Assembly: GCA_004194705.1 (NCBI GenBank)
Contig: SADC01000309.1
Span: 119,836 to 183,835 of the forward strand
From: Ditylenchus dipsaci
Taxonomy: Eukaryota; Nematoda; Chromadorea; Rhabditida; Anguinidae
Length of the DNA stretch: 64,000 nt
Direction: 5' to 3'
Made by a program: the position numbers and the translations under genes. The notes under the pieces are model-generated. The model did no database searches. It was not told the origin of the DNA and was given only the letters and a program-made list of their open reading frames with translations. Shown in pieces: positions 20,272 through 31,490 of this stretch (the first letter of the stretch is position 1; the number at the start of each line of letters is the position of its first letter).

Positions 20272-21188
20272 TAGGGTTGTAGAATTCTCCGGAGAAATAA
20301 AAACGGAGAATTCTTCGAAGAATTCTCCAGAGAATTCTCTAGAAATCTCCGAAATGGGAGAATTATTAATTTTTATCGAGCTTAGCATTTCAAAACCATT
20401 TTCTTGCCAACACATAACAATTCAATAAATATCATCCGCGAAGAAGTCAATTTCCTGTTCGAGGAAGTTCGGGGGATATTTCCAGTTGAAAAAGCCTACA
20501 AAAAGTAAGGTTGAAGAAAAAATTAAGGAAAACAAATCCTTGTCAACAAAATGTCCAGCTCCTCTTGATTGTCTTTTGAAGTGCTTTCGAACCAGTCCTT
20601 GATTGTTCCTAAATTTCCTTGAGACGAGATTTCTGCCCCTTCTGATAAATTCGCGATCTTTGACTTCGGCGAAAAGCATCGACTTCGACGAGCTGCAGGT
20701 CTCTTTGAGAGATAATCAATTTGCTTCCTAGCTTCAGAGCCTAACTTGTTGCAGTTTTAAATTTTAACCTGGTTTAGCATTAATTTTAGCATCTTAGACG
20801 AAAAACAACCTCCAAAGGCTTCTCCATTTTAGCTGCATCTGACTTGTAACGCTTGTTGCAGAATTTGGAGTAGCCCGCGACGACAGCATTTTCATTCTCA
20901 TTTGTTTCTTGCTGCAGCTCAAAATATGTCCATCGCTTTTTTCGACATCTGAGAAGATGATTAACAATAATTACAGGACGCAACAATAGAAAGCAAAATG
21001 AAAGACCGCAATAGCGCAAAACACGTCGTAAGTAAATGAGTAGATTGATTTTCCAGCAGCGAGATTCTCACCCGAAAACTTTTCGCTGCAGTTTAAATTT
21101 TTTTTTTCTCCGATTTTTCTTTGACGGAGAAATAGGTCGGAGAATTCTCCGGAGAATTCTCCGAAGAATTCTTCATTATCCAGCCTTA
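20272..21188. mobile_element. hAT-like element with GAGAATTCTCCG arms, 8-bp TSD
   Basis: It starts TAGGGTTGTAGAATTCTCC and ends with the diverged inverted counterpart ...ATCCAGCCTTA. CTTTTCAC flanks both sides (20264-20271 and 21189-21196). Arms repeat the palindromic word GAGAATTCTCCG several times (20282-20350 and 21138-21170). The interior retains a minus-strand BED-finger-like remnant. TAGGG ends, the 8-bp duplication and the BED finger together point to hAT. Confidence 0.75.
20786..20960 (-). pseudogene. BED zinc-finger remnant of a hAT transposase
   Basis: The minus frame reads KRWTYFELQQETNENENAVV, then FCNKRYKSDAAKMEK. The W-x-Y-F start and the second half C-N-K-R-Y-K-S-D...K-M-E-K fit a BED finger. 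The first cysteine and final histidine are lost (GYSKFC, EKPL), so it is degraded. Confidence 0.6.
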
Positions 21189-21380
21189 CTTTTCACCCAT
21201 TTTCCAGCTTATGAGCACACGAAACGAGTGTATTTGGCCGCTTCGCGGCAGGAGACTAACACACTCCTCATTACAAGGGATTGGTGAAAAACAATCAAAG
21301 GATCCGAAAAAATTATCCTTAGAGAAAAATACTCTTTGTAGGAGGGTTACTTGGGGCCTTCACGAAAAAAGGGTATCCAC

Positions 21381-21796
21381 CAGTGTTTTGCTGAGGACAC
21401 TTGTTGGGCCTGTGAGTGAGAGTGAGTGAGAATGACGTTTGTCCTCAGAGTATGTGAGTGAGAATGAGTGAGAAATTTTGAGTCCTCAATCAAAATCTGA
21501 ATCGCAGAATCAGTAGAGCTCGTGGGAGTTGAGAAAACGCAAAAAACAGATTAGCAAAATATTTGCTGTGGGCTGATACAGATGTCTTCCAAGTAAGAGG
21601 TGGGCTTATTAGAAAAAATACGGTAAGTCAAAATTGGATCTTTTTGAGGGTGAGGATGTTTTTTTGGCCTGTGAGTGAGAGTGAGCGAGAACAAAATTTG
21701 TCCTCACAGGCTTTGAGTGAGAGTGAGAATTGAAAAAAAACCTTGTGAGTGAGAGTGAGTCAGATTCTCACTCGGAGTGAGCTCAGTAAAACACTG
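21381..21796. mobile_element. hAT-like MITE, CAGTGTTTT ends, 8-bp TSD
   Basis: CAGTGTTTTGCTGAG faces CTCAGTAAAACACTG. GTATCCAC is duplicated perfectly at 21373-21380 and 21797-21804. The interior has GTGAGTGAGAGTGAG words near both ends and a pogo-MITE right-end remnant (GGGCTTATTAGAAAAAATACGGTA, ending 21625). No coding capacity. Confidence 0.85.
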
Positions 21797-21939
21797 GTAT
21801 CCACCCATTGGGAATCGAACCTGAGATATCATCTATTCGCTATTGGATGTGTGATCCCATTTAAAGAATTAAATCAAATTTTCACTTCTCACCGCTTATT
21901 CGCCAAAAATCAAGAATATACGCGAAAAGAGTTTATCGG

Positions 21940-22085
21940 CAAAAAGATGCCATTGGCGAAAAGATGCATTGGCGAAGTGATCTCATTGGCGAAAAGATGC
22001 TGTTGGCGAAATGGTTTCACTGGCGAAAAGATGCAGTTGGCAAAATGACCTTATTGGCGAAAATTTCATTGGCGAAACGATTACG
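21940..22085 (+). repeat. ATTGGCGAAAAGATG word array
   Basis: About eight copies of (A/T)TTGGCGAAAAGATG or GGCGAAATGG in 145 bp. It resembles the GGCGAA arms of the foldback at 17489, but no partner arm is present. Confidence 0.6.
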
Positions 22086-22171
22086 CTCCCAAAAAAGTCT
22101 TTTTGCTCCAGAAAAAAGATTTATCCGTTGAAAAATAACTCTCCATGTTAATCTTATTTTTGTTTGGTGTA

Positions 22172-22795
22172 CAGTCAAACTTCGATATAACGTACACCCA
22201 ATGGCACTTTTTATACTCCGGCAAACCGTTTGCTGCAAACCTTTTTGTTTTTAGCTAATTATTTTTCAAAAGTCGTCCAATTTTAATCCTGTCAACGGAT
22301 TCATAAGTAAATCGACCCTGCTCTACAACTTTCTCTTTGGTGTCAACATCCATTTTCGTCACCAAAATCGAGATACGGCATAGTTTGGAGGTAGTTTGAA
22401 GGGTTTGCGGCAAACTTGTTGTTGTTAAGCGCAAATAAAAAAACAATTCGAAATTATTATTGAAAAAATGTGTGTGGTGCCGGCAAACCTTCAAACTACC
22501 TCCAAACTATGCCGTATCTCGATTTTGGTGACGAAAATGGATGTTGACACCAAAGAGAAAGTTGTAGAGCAGGTCGATTTACTTATGAATCCGTTGACAG
22601 GATTAAAATTGGACGACTTTTGGAAAATAATTAGCTAAAAACAAAAAGGTTTGCAGCAAACGGTTTGCCGGAGTATAAAAAGTGCCAATATAACGTACAC
22701 CCCGGTCCCTTTAATAATAAACTCTGTCAAAATTACTCCCGATATAACGTACACCTGACCTGGTGCCCAGGGTGTACGTTATATCGAGTTCGAAT
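22172..22795. mobile_element. CAGTCAAACTTCGATATAACG element with nested palindrome
   Basis: The left end CAGTCAAACTTCGATATAACG faces GTACGTTATATCGAGTTCGAA; such ends are typical of Tc1/mariner/pogo MITEs. It is split by the near-perfect palindrome 22205-22685. Confidence 0.6.
22205..22685. mobile_element. near-perfect palindromic element
   Basis: Arms of about 200 bp are nearly identical when reversed: TCGACCCTGCTCTACAACTT faces AAGTTGTAGAGCAGGTCGAT with minimal differences, and GGCACTTTTTATACTCCGGC faces GCCGGAGTATAAAAAGTGCC. The high arm identity suggests a recent or gene-converted copy. Confidence 0.8.
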
Positions 22796-22806
22796 TCCGC
22801 AGTGAT

Positions 22807-23305
22807 TTTAAAGGACCCTGTCTCTTCCTTATCATGACAATTTTAAAAGTTTGAATGCGCGCGGGACCACATAGATTTTGTCGATAATGTTTTCGAATAA
22901 TTTTTTTGTTTACATTTGAAATTTTGAACGTTATTTTCTATTCGATATTAATTTTAAAAGTTTGAATGCGCGCGGGACCACATAGATTTGTCGATAATGT
23001 TTTCGAATAATTTTTTTGTTTACATTTGAAATTTTGAACGTTATTTTCTATTCGATATTAGTCGCGTTTTGACAGTGACAGTTGTCGAACAGTGGAAGTT
23101 GGATAAGCTGTCCGATCTGGCATAGTCAAGCAACGTTGGGCTCGACAAGTGAATGGTTCATTTCGAACGAATTACAAGTTTCTTTTTTAAACAATAAGCG
23201 CAAATAAAAAAACAATTCGAAATTATTATTGAAAAATGTGTGTGGTCCCGCGCGCATTCAAACCTTTCAATTTGCCATGATAAGGAAGAGACAGGGTCTT
23301 TTAAA
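22807..23305. mobile_element. TTTAAAGGACCCTGTCTC palindromic MITE with internal tandem duplication
   Basis: CTGTCTCTTCCTTATCATG faces CATGATAAGGAAGAGACAG. A block starting AATTTTAAAAGTTTGAATGC is repeated in tandem with a period of about 111 bp (22840-23062). A copy without this duplication is at 46399-46810. Confidence 0.75.
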
Positions 23306-24110
23306 GGACCATTGCCGTCTACGGCTACGGAAATTTGGACTTTTCGAATTGGCGGGGACAGCTAAATTACTGCGAAAATATTTTTTGAATTATTTATTCA
23401 TTTTCATTTTTAATTATGATTTATGTGTATTGGTCGAAGCGAGTCTTCCGAAATTATAAGTAAGTTGTAGTGCAGTGGCTGTGTTATATCTTGTCCGATC
23501 TGGCAATGTCAAGCATGGTGGGGAAACCGATAAATTGCCCTATTTTATCGGTTTTTTATCGGTTTTATCCTTTTTATTTATTCCTTATTTTCGCTGATTC
23601 AGACCCTTTACTGATTTTTTTTACCAAAACGATAAAGAAAGGTATAACGAGATATTAGCGACCTATTTTACTGCAAAAAACATCAAATGGCTTTCCTAGT
23701 TGACGTTATAAAATAGTCATAATTTGGTCAATTTTATCGTTATTTTATAACGTCAACTAGGAAAGCCATTTGATGTTTTTTGCAGTAAATAGGTCGCTAA
23801 TATTCTCGTTATACCTTTCTTTATCGTTTTGGTAAAAAAAATCAGTAAAAGGGTCTGAATCAGCGAAAATAAGGAATAAATAAAAAGGGATAAAACCGAT
23901 AAAAAACCGATAAAATAGGGCAATTTTATCGGTTTTCCCCACCATGATGTCAAGCAACGTTGGGCTCGACTAGTAGATCGTTCAAAATTTTGGAAAAATT
24001 TAATTTGCAAACTAAAATATTGCGGAAAATATTTTCGCAGTAATCTAGCTGTCCCCCGCCAATTCAAAAAGTCCGAATTTCCGTGGCCGTAGACGGCAAT
24101 GGTCCTTTAA
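23301..24110. mobile_element. TTAAAGGACCATTGCCGTC palindromic element with nested palindrome
   Basis: TTAAAGGACCATTGCCGTCT faces AGACGGCAATGGTCCTTTAA. Inside, about 23515-23945 forms a second near-perfect palindrome (GGGAAACCGATAA facing TTATCGGTTTTCCCC). It abuts the previous element and shares the same TTAAAGG end. Confidence 0.75.
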
Positions 24111-24114
24111 GGCT

Positions 24115-24360
24115 AGGATGAGATATGGCAAAAACGAGATTAGGCAAGACGAGGTTTGGCAAGCTTAAGTGATCTATTCATGGCATGAGAATCCTACAAT
24201 TTCTAGTTCGAAAACTCACAGAAGCATTCTTTCCAGCGTTTTGGAAGCTAAATTATGCTCACAATCTGCTTAGCTACTTTGTTTAGCTAGAAATCTCGTT
24301 TTGCCAAAACTCATTTTTGGCAAATATCGTTTTTCGAAATATCGTTTTGCCAAATCTCCA
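24115..24360. repeat. small foldback, TTTGGCAAAACGAGAT words
   Basis: ATGGCAAAAACGAGATTAGGC-type words at 24125-24170 face ATCTCGTTTTGCCAAAACTC-type words at 24292-24358. Same word-array architecture as the larger foldbacks, with only about 120 bp between arms. Confidence 0.55.
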
Positions 24361-24768
24361 TAATTGAAATCCAAACAATTCTATCCTGATCACTTCCTTC
24401 ACCTTCTTGTCGTCTAATTTATAGCGAGATCGAAATAAATTTGCTTCTAACTAATCCTTGTTTAATAAATAACTTTGAACGAATAAAAGAGAAAATGAAT
24501 ATGCTACTGATCCACATTAAATTAATTTACAAAATTGGTTTTTCATTATTGAAAATGAAGAAAGAAGAAAAAGAAAATAGAGCTAAAAAGGGGTTCGATG
24601 TTCTCTGTACTCAATACTAGATTATAGGTAAAACTGAATAAAAGTATAGCATACCTACAGAATCTTCAAGAAATTTAGCCCACCCTAGATTTCAGTCAAA
24701 TGTTTTATTTTCATAGACAATTTGCATTAGATTTACATCGAATAGACCTTTTTCATTCACACACTCAT
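24361..24768. other. 3' flank of the Kelch gene, no feature
   Basis: AT-rich, no repeat ends or exons recognised. The minus-strand 3' UTR of the Kelch gene presumably lies here. Confidence 0.4.
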
Positions 24769-27059
24769 TCACTTTTGAATCTTGGTCAAAGAATCCTTGA
24801 AGACAGTTTTCGGCAAAAGCTGTGAGCAGTCAAGACCAAGGCAAACGGCATGTCCAGCGCGCTTATCCCAAAAAGGCTGCTCTGTTGTCCAGTTCTTGCC
24901 ATCGAATTTCTCTACGCTGTTCAGTGGACTTCTTTCCGCTTTAGATCCAGCAACAACGAAAACTTCACCTCTGTAGCATATCATAGCAAAATCGGTCCTA
25001 CAAACAACAATGTGTAAATTAAACCAGAAAAATTGAAAAAAATTCGACTGACTAGCGCTGTTCATTGCAGGCATGATGCACTTTTGTCCCGTTATGTTTT
25101 CACCAAAATTTCAACGGAGTCTAATGAGATGCTGCGATTGTTCCTACCACCAGCAATTAGCATATCATTATTCCAGCAGACGATCGAGTGTCCTAAAAAT
25201 TCGAAGCTGCTGAGTGATACTTCGTTGCCACCAAAAAGAGCTACTGGCCATCAGCGGCGAGTGGCGACAAAAAACTTCACAGAACAGCAAAAATTACAAC
25301 TAAATAACTAACCTTGTCGAGGAACTGTCATTGTGTTATACAGAGTAATCCAGCGATGAACGCCTTCGTTAGAATTTTCATCAAGCACTTCCACAGAATC
25401 CATTACTTTCATCATGCTATTTACACCTCCAGTCACATAGATCTTTCCGTTACATGCGACCGCTGCTGCATTGGCTCGTGATTTAGCCATTGACCTAAAA
25501 TAAAATAATTTTCAAAAAATCCTTAGATGACTCAAATCATACGCCAGGAAAGTCCATTGATTGGTTTTCGGGTCATACTTCTCAGCTGAACTCAAAGCAC
25601 CTTCGCGATTTGCTCCTCCCATGACATATATTTGACCATTGAATACAACTGCACATAGTTTTGATCTGAAAAATTTAGTTCCAGGATTAATAAATGCTGC
25701 AATCGCTACCTTTTGTCGTACATTGAACCGACGGTTGTCCATTCGCCGGTTTCATGTTTAGCTTCTTAACAGCGTTGGTGTGCTCACGATTGTGCAATCC
25801 ACCAATGACATAGATGTCCTAGAATAACAACAGCAATTAAGACCGAATCTATTAGAAGCAAACCTTGTTCAATTCCACAACTGCATGGTGAGAAACAGGC
25901 TGCGACATGCTTAAAGAATCACATATCTGCCATTGCTTGCTGCACGGGTTGTAGACTGTGAATTCCTTTCTTCTCTGGAGAGTCCCATCTAAAAGTGTTT
26001 AAGACACACACTTTGCTTCAAAATATATGACCTGAAGTACCTGAACCACCAATAATCACAATCAGATCGCGAAATATCCTATTCTTTTGTCCAACGGTAA
26101 AATCCATGTTGTTGAGCTCTGCTAATGGAAAATATTTTCACTTCGCTTGAATTGCTCGACCTGCAAATTGAACCGGTACATTTCTAAAAACAACCCATTT
26201 ATAAGCTAATTCACCTCTGTTTCTGAACTGAAATGAAGAAGACTGCAGACGTTTGGGATTTGTCTCAGACGCCTGGGATCGTCATCCATCCAAAGTTTAG
26301 CCAGATACAGAACTTCGTTTTCAGAATGCACATTCAAATTCACATCTTTTAAAATGTAGATCACTTCTTCAGGAGAAAGCTGGAGCCAGTCAATACACAA
26401 GCTGTGCGAAAAATTGGCAACCAAGTTGTAGAGCAAATAGTCGAAAACCTAGAAAAATGCATTGTGTCTAAGGCGTCCAAACACGCTTAAGCAACCTCTT
26501 CTGTGTGCTTCTCAATGTTATATTCCTTGCAGAGTTGCCAGAGTCGGATAGAGGATTCAGGAGAAATTCGTTCAACCAAAAAGTCAAAGATCTCATTCAG
26601 CAATCTAAAGTCGAAAGAAGTGAAAAGTTATGATTAAAGTCAACACAACTTACCATCTAAGTCTAGAGAATTGGCTAGGGTGATCAGCTGTACAATGACC
26701 AATGATTTTTCTTCTTCGACAAGCTGTGCGCCTCTTACATGAAATCCAATACCGTAGCAATAGTCGACAATCGCAGGCAACTAATCAAAATTGAACTAGC
26801 GTGAAGATCCAATCGGTTAAAGTACCAAATGGGCAGAAACTGTAGTTTGGACCACCTTTAATTTTGCAGAAATCGATGTAGAATCCTTTTGGCTTTACCA
26901 GGCGAAGTCCATTTGTCCAGAATGACTGGGGAATGCACCTCTATTCTAAAAAAGATTAATGGTAGAGTAATTTAGGAGTAACTGATATTACCTTTGTTTT
27001 CCATCCTTCGACAGCAGAATCCAATCTTTGGTTGAGTCATTTTGGTGCAATTTCATCAT
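24769..27059 (-). pseudogene. BTB-BACK-Kelch (KLHL-like) gene, frameshifted as read
   Basis: About a dozen exons are separated by ~45-60 bp introns. The chosen start is the ATG pair at about 27059, leading into DSTKDWILLSKDGKQR. BTB: 26900-26650 (VDYCYGIGFHV, VEEEKSLVIVQLITLANSL). BACK: 26600-26210 (RLWQLCKEYNIEKHTEE; LLYNLVANFSHS; LSPEEVIYILK). Kelch repeats: 26100-24770 (DLIVIIGGSG; KDIYVIGGLHNREHTNAV; GQIYVMGGANREGALSSAEK; GKIYVTGGVNSMMKVMDSVE; DMLIAGGRNNRSISLDSVE; GEVFVVAGSKAERSPLNSVE). KLHL proteins usually recruit substrates to cullin-3 ubiquitin ligases. At least three single-base frame breaks (about 25120, 25752, 26130) interrupt otherwise well-kept exons, so it is either a young pseudogene or an intact gene with consensus errors. 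Splice sites are preserved. Confidence 0.8.
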
Positions 27060-27310
27060 TTTTAGAATCTTCTCTCTTGTGACAGAGTGACACTGAGCAA
27101 GACGGCAAGAACGGAGACCGTGTATGAACCGGGGTTTTGAATTCAAAATCAAGCCGGTTTTGTATGCGATTCATCTCATGACAAAAAATTGAGAATTTTT
27201 GGCTTCTACAAATTGAGATATCAGAAATGTCATTCTTTTGTTTTGCTGCTTTGTGAGACGGCTGCTTTGCTTTTTCTGCTGCTTTTCGTCTTGGCTGATC
27301 CTCTTCAATA
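27060..27310. promoter_or_regulatory. shared upstream region of two divergent genes
   Basis: About 250 bp separates the start of the Kelch gene (-) from the start of the membrane protein gene (+). With no repeat in between, a bidirectional promoter is the simplest inference. No TATA or other motif was confirmed. Confidence 0.4.
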
Positions 27311-28105
27311 TGGTGCAAAAGTCAATTCTTTCGTGTAAGTTTTATGCTGCCACATAAAGTTTGCAATCAGCTGGTTTTTTTACAGACTTGCTCATTCTGG
27401 CCTTGACTCTCCAGAAGCTATGCAATGCGGTGGTTGTGGCTAATGAAATGGGATCGAATAAAATCATGATGATTGTTTCTTCAGATCAACATGTCACTGA
27501 CAACAATGGTTGATACCGTTTTATTATTTTTGCCCTGCCTAAACTCATTGTTTGCAGATACCGTAGCTGAAATGACTGAGATCGGAATTCTTTTTGGCTC
27601 TGAAACAAGTCCAATTGTCTTGATCTGTCGTCTGCTGAGAATATTGATCTCGACGCTTTTAATACCGAAGAGCGTGGAAAAGAATTTGACGATGACGTCT
27701 TTCCAACTTGTGCTGTTCTTCTCAAGGCAGAAGAAGTTGTGGGGAAGCCAGAATTGAATCCTATTCATCTCGAGGTCGAAGGAGTTGTGGAGAAGCCGTC
27801 ATTGCATCCCGTTCCTCTCGAGGCGATCAAGTTTGGAGAAGCCTGAATTGCGTCCCGTAGATGTTGCTTTCCGACTCGGATTTGTTCTCTTCATTCTTCT
27901 CTTCTGCACTTTCCTGATGATGTCTGCCTTCGAAGAAGAGGAGCTGCAGTCTGCTAAGCACAGTGAGTGGCTGCCGTGTGCAATGTGATCAAACACAAGG
28001 GGAAGAAGGATGCTGCAAATCCAAGAAGAAGAATGTTGAATTGCCGGTGGGGGACCAGCAGAATGGCAGCGTGAATGAGAAAATGGCTTCTACCCGCTGC
28101 TAAAT
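27311..28105 (+). CDS. unrecognised signal-peptide, single-pass membrane protein
   Basis: MVQKSILS is followed by a GT..AG intron and LLILALTLQKLCNAVVVA, a likely signal peptide. A second short intron (about 27512-27560) leads to EMTEIGILFGSETSP, an acidic stretch (NIDLDAFNTEERGKEFDDD) and three imperfect repeats, KPELNPIHLE, KPSLHPVPLE and KPELRPVDVA. A membrane segment LGFVLFILLFCTFLMM and a short polar tail EEEELQSAKHS follow. Two single-base frame changes (about 27610 and 27840) must be bridged. AATAAA-like TAAATAAAGG at 28160 fits a polyadenylation signal. Predicted type I topology with an acidic luminal or extracellular part. I do not recognise the family. Confidence 0.55.
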
Positions 28106-28154
28106 TCACCTTCATGTCTAGTGTTCAATTTGTGCGGATGTCATGTAGACTTGT

Positions 28155-28170
28155 GTATAAATAAAGGAAT
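28155..28170 (+). terminator. candidate polyadenylation signal
   Basis: TATAAATAAAGG lies about 55 bp after the last plausible stop of the upstream plus-strand gene. Confidence 0.45.
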
Positions 28171-28487
28171 CGTGCGATTTGTATACTGATTTCTTGCCGA
28201 AGATTCTAGAGACCATTATGTTTTTCGAAATAAATTTCTGATACCTTACACTTTTGGTAATCCAAATTTGGTTGGCCAACAAAGAAATTTAGTAATTCAC
28301 ACTTCGATAGCCCGTAACGCAAAATTGTTCCCCAAGTAAAACGTATTATCGCGGTTTAACCTATGGAATGGAAATGAGCATTTTGCATACACGGAAGCAT
28401 ACACCGAATTAACTGTGAGAGTTCTAAACTGAAGTTATTGGCAGAAAATCACATTTCTCATCAGCTAGCAGGAAGTTTGCTGATACA

Positions 28488-28715
28488 TACAGTCGACTCT
28501 CTATAACGACCCGAAAAAAAATTGGAGGGTCACAAAGGAATTTAGCCAAAACGACTCTCTTTATAACGACTCTCCCTACAACGACCCTTTCTCTGTAACG
28601 ACCCAAATTCTGGTCCCGACTGTTCAAGAACCTCTCTATATAATGACCCTCCCTCTATACGACCCAGTTTGGTGTCCCGACTGTTGAAAATCCGCTCTGT
28701 ATAACGACTCTGCAG
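28488..28715. mobile_element. CAGTCGACTCTCTATAACGAC repeat
   Basis: TCTCTATAACGACCC-type words occur at least six times (CTCTATAACGACCC, CTTTATAACGACTC, TCTGTAACGACCC, CTGTATAACGACTC). CAGTCGA...TATAACGA is a Tc1/pogo-like terminal sequence. No clean facing end, so it looks like a multiplied end. Confidence 0.5.
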
Positions 28716-28811
28716 AACTTTTTGATATGAAATTGATATTCGCTCGAGACAGGCTCCGATTCGCCCTAATTGAGGACAGGCCGATCATTAAGGAAATCAA
28801 TTAAATTTTCG

Positions 28812-29041
28812 GCGTTGCTATAGAATACCCCCCCCCCAAATCCGACCTTTTAAAATGCTGTAACTACCCTGAAACAACAAGTTAGGCTTAGCCCTTAGGC
28901 TTGGGGGTAGGCCAGCGTACGGAGTTGTGACTAATGAAGTGTTTGCGCACATTTTCCGGGGTCTGCGACATAAATTTGGGTACTTTTTACTTTACTTTTA
29001 AAAGGTCGGATTTTGGGGGGGGGGAGATATTCTATAGTAGG
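28812..29041. mobile_element. small palindromic element, CTATAGAAT...CCCCC ends
   Basis: CTATAGAATACCCCCCCCCC...CCGACCTTTTAAAA faces TTTTAAAAGGTCGGATTTTGGGGGGG...ATTCTATAGTAG. The ends resemble those of the big palindrome at 42778-45607. Confidence 0.65.
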
Positions 29042-29279
29042 GTCAAATTTCTAAATTTCGATGCTTTTTCGGTGAGTGATGCTCTATCGATGCCCAGAAC
29101 ACAGGGAATCTTACATTCAGCAAACTTGACAAAACTTGCTACAAATTATTGATAAATGACTAAAGAAAAGGCAAAAGAAAAATTAATATAAAATTGATAA
29201 ACTAGGATGAAGTTTTTGAATTGGCGCAAAAATCCCTACTGAACACAAATTCGAGTTTTGAATACACAATGAATTTTGA

Positions 29280-29475
29280 AGGCCGGCCGAAATTTTTTAT
29301 AGGATGGTACGGTGGACGGGCAAAAAAAATAAAATCAGGACGGGACGGCAGACAACAGTAAAAAGTATGAAAAATCAGGACGGCCGCCGAAGGCCAACGT
29401 CCTGGTGAAAAATAATCCGGCCGGTGGGACGGCCGGCAGAGAAACACACGGATGGCGGACGGGACGCCGTCCATT
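29280..29475. repeat. GGACGGCCGGC word array
   Basis: GGACGG, GGCCGGC and GACGGGACG words recur in a GC-rich 195-bp block within AT-rich DNA. The architecture is a degenerate word array without a matching arm. Confidence 0.55.
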
Positions 29476-29503
29476 TTTGAAAAAATGTGGTCACTATGGT
29501 ATC

Positions 29504-29692
29504 GTGTAGATCATGATCTCAGCTTTCTAATGAGCTATCAATTGTCCAAATGAGGTTTCAAAAAGTTGGAGTAAAAAGTCTTCAAATGGACCAAATTTTC
29601 GGTAAAATATTCAAAGACATTTTCCTCCAACTTTTTTAAACACCATTTGGTCAGCTGATGGCTTGTTGGAAAGCTGAGATTCTGGCTACACG
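29504..29692. mobile_element. palindromic MITE
   Basis: ATCTCAGCTTTCTAATGAGC and GGAAAGCTGAGAT face each other; AAAGTTGGAGTAAAAAGTC faces a CATTTTCCTCCAACTTTTT segment. About 190 bp, no coding. Confidence 0.6.
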
Positions 29693-30239
29693 ATATTGAA
29701 AAAAGTTGAAACAAAAACTTAATTTATTTAGGTTTTAAGTTTTTGGTGGCAGAAAAGATCTTTTTCGTGGCATTTTCGAGCTTTTAAGCCCTGTTTCCAA
29801 TGAGCGGATTTTCCTCTCACTCTCAGTCTGCCTCGCACTTTCACTCTCACTCTCAGTGTGTACCCAACAGGAAAAAATTGCCTTTCAGTCTTACTTTCAC
29901 TCTCACTTTCAGTGTACCCAATGAGTTTTTTGACTCTCACTCTCACTTTCAGTGTATCCAAAGACTTTTTTCAGTCTCACTCACAATTTTCGGGAAGGAG
30001 AGAGATGTGCCATTTTAGATTGTGTCGAATCAAATGTGCCTTTTTGGTTTGTGCCCTGCAGTTTGTGCCCTTTTCAATTGTGCCAATTCAATTTGTGCCT
30101 CTTCTGTTTGTGCAATTTCAAATTGTGCCTATGTATTTTGTGTCACGATTTTGACTAATTTTAGCTATCAAAACCGTAATTATTTCCAGAAGGCTCCCAA
30201 TTCAAAATCGTCCATGACCAGCACTTTGGGTCAAGCGAT

Positions 30240-30560
30240 CACTTCACAGTTGCGCACAACAAAAAAATTTTTTTCACGTTGTTCGGGTTTACAAAACCTA
30301 TTTTCTGGACTAATTCGGGTATGCTGATGATGGTTTGACAGTAGCAAAATAACTTTTTCTCGGTATTTTTTTAGTTTTATAGATAACTGATTTTGGTGAA
30401 ATCAATTATTAGCTAAAACTCAAAAAATACCCGAGAAAATGTTATTTTGCTACTGTCAAACATCTTCAGCATGCCTGAGTTAGTCCAAAAAACAGGTTTG
30501 GAGCATGAAAAACGTAAAAAAAAATTTCGATCAAAGTGGACGACCACTTGGTTTTGTTGT
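30240..30560. mobile_element. palindromic MITE, CCAAGTGGTCG family
   Basis: TGATGATGGTTTGACAGTAG faces CTACTGTCAAACATCTTCAG. Same family as 15446, 30695 and 45620. The left outer end is degraded. Confidence 0.7.
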
Positions 30561-30694
30561 ACCCAGGTGGTAGTACCCAGGTTGGGGGACTCAGGTAGTG
30601 CAGTGGTACCCGGGTAGTAATGTTCTTGTCTTGTAAAGGGCTTTTAAAATTTAAAATGTTTTTCTATGATCTAACCTCAGTTCTACTGGATAAT

Positions 30695-31030
30695 CCATAC
30701 ACCAACCAAACCAAGTGGTCGACCATTTGGATCAAATTTTTTTTACGTTTTTCATGTTCCGAAACCTGTTTTCTGGACTGATTCGGGCACGCTGAAGATG
30801 GTTTGACAGTAGTGAAATCACGTTTTATCGAGAAAGTTTTAAGTTTCAGGCAATAATTGATTTTACCAAATCAATTATTGCACAATACTCAAAAAATACC
30901 TGAGAAAATGTTATTTTGCTACTGTCAAACCATCTTCAGCATCCCCGAATCAATCCAGAAAACAGGTTTTGGAACGCGAAAAAAGTAAAAAAAAATTTTG
31001 ATCCAAGTGGTCGACCACTTGGTTTGGTTG
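30695..31030. mobile_element. palindromic MITE, CCAAGTGGTCG family
   Basis: Ends ACCAAACCAAGTGGTCGACC and GGTCGACCACTTGGTTTGGT are reverse complements; GAAGATGGTTTGACAGTAG and its inverse pair internally. Confidence 0.8.
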
Positions 31031-31490
31031 CTTCAGACTAAAAATATAATGAGGCTTGACTTGCCTAGGTAGGTTTATGTGAAGAAACATACCAGGAGAT
31101 ACAGAGAGAGTAATATAATAAATAAAAAAGTCGAAAATTTTTACTCTCAGTGTGCCTCTCACTCTCACTCTTTTTCAGTTTCAAGTCTTATAAAAGTTGC
31201 CATTCACTCTCACTCTCAGTCTGCCTTTCACTCTCACTCTCACATTGGGTACACACTGAGGGTGAACGTGAAAGGGAGAGTCAAAGTCAGAGTGAGAGTG
31301 AAAGAATTTTCGTGTACCCAATGAAGTGAGAGTGAAGTTATATCCGCTCATTGGAAACAAGCCTTTAGGCAAACCAAAAGAATATTATGCCAATATATTT
31401 CGGAAATGGTATTATTCGTAAAATAGTTGTTTCGAAAATGGTAGTTTTCGCCAAAAGACCCATTTGAAGCTTTTTAGTAGGAAGTCTTGT

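Larger units (their letters stand above)
29789..31361. mobile_element. foldback element, CACTCTCACTCTCAG words
   Basis: CTGTTTCCAATGAGCGGAT (left) faces ATCCGCTCATTGGAAACA (right). The arms (29812-29990 and 31140-31335) are dense CACTCTCACTTTCAGTG arrays with CCCAATGAG/CATTGGGTAC phrases. The bases outside are CTTTTAAG and CCTTTAGG, a possible decayed 8-bp duplication. The interior holds TTTGTGCC words (30020-30145) and two CCAAGTGG palindromic MITEs. No transposase seen. Confidence 0.65.

Noticed and set aside
25098..25122. A 23-bp intron that would fix the Kelch frame
   Set aside because: Too short for spliceosomal removal, and the bases read through in another frame give a sensible Kelch continuation, so a one-base slip is more likely.
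29789..31361. Simple (CACTCT) microsatellite
   Set aside because: The arrays occur as facing pairs with matched unique ends (CTGTTTCCAATGAGCGGAT), so they are element arms.
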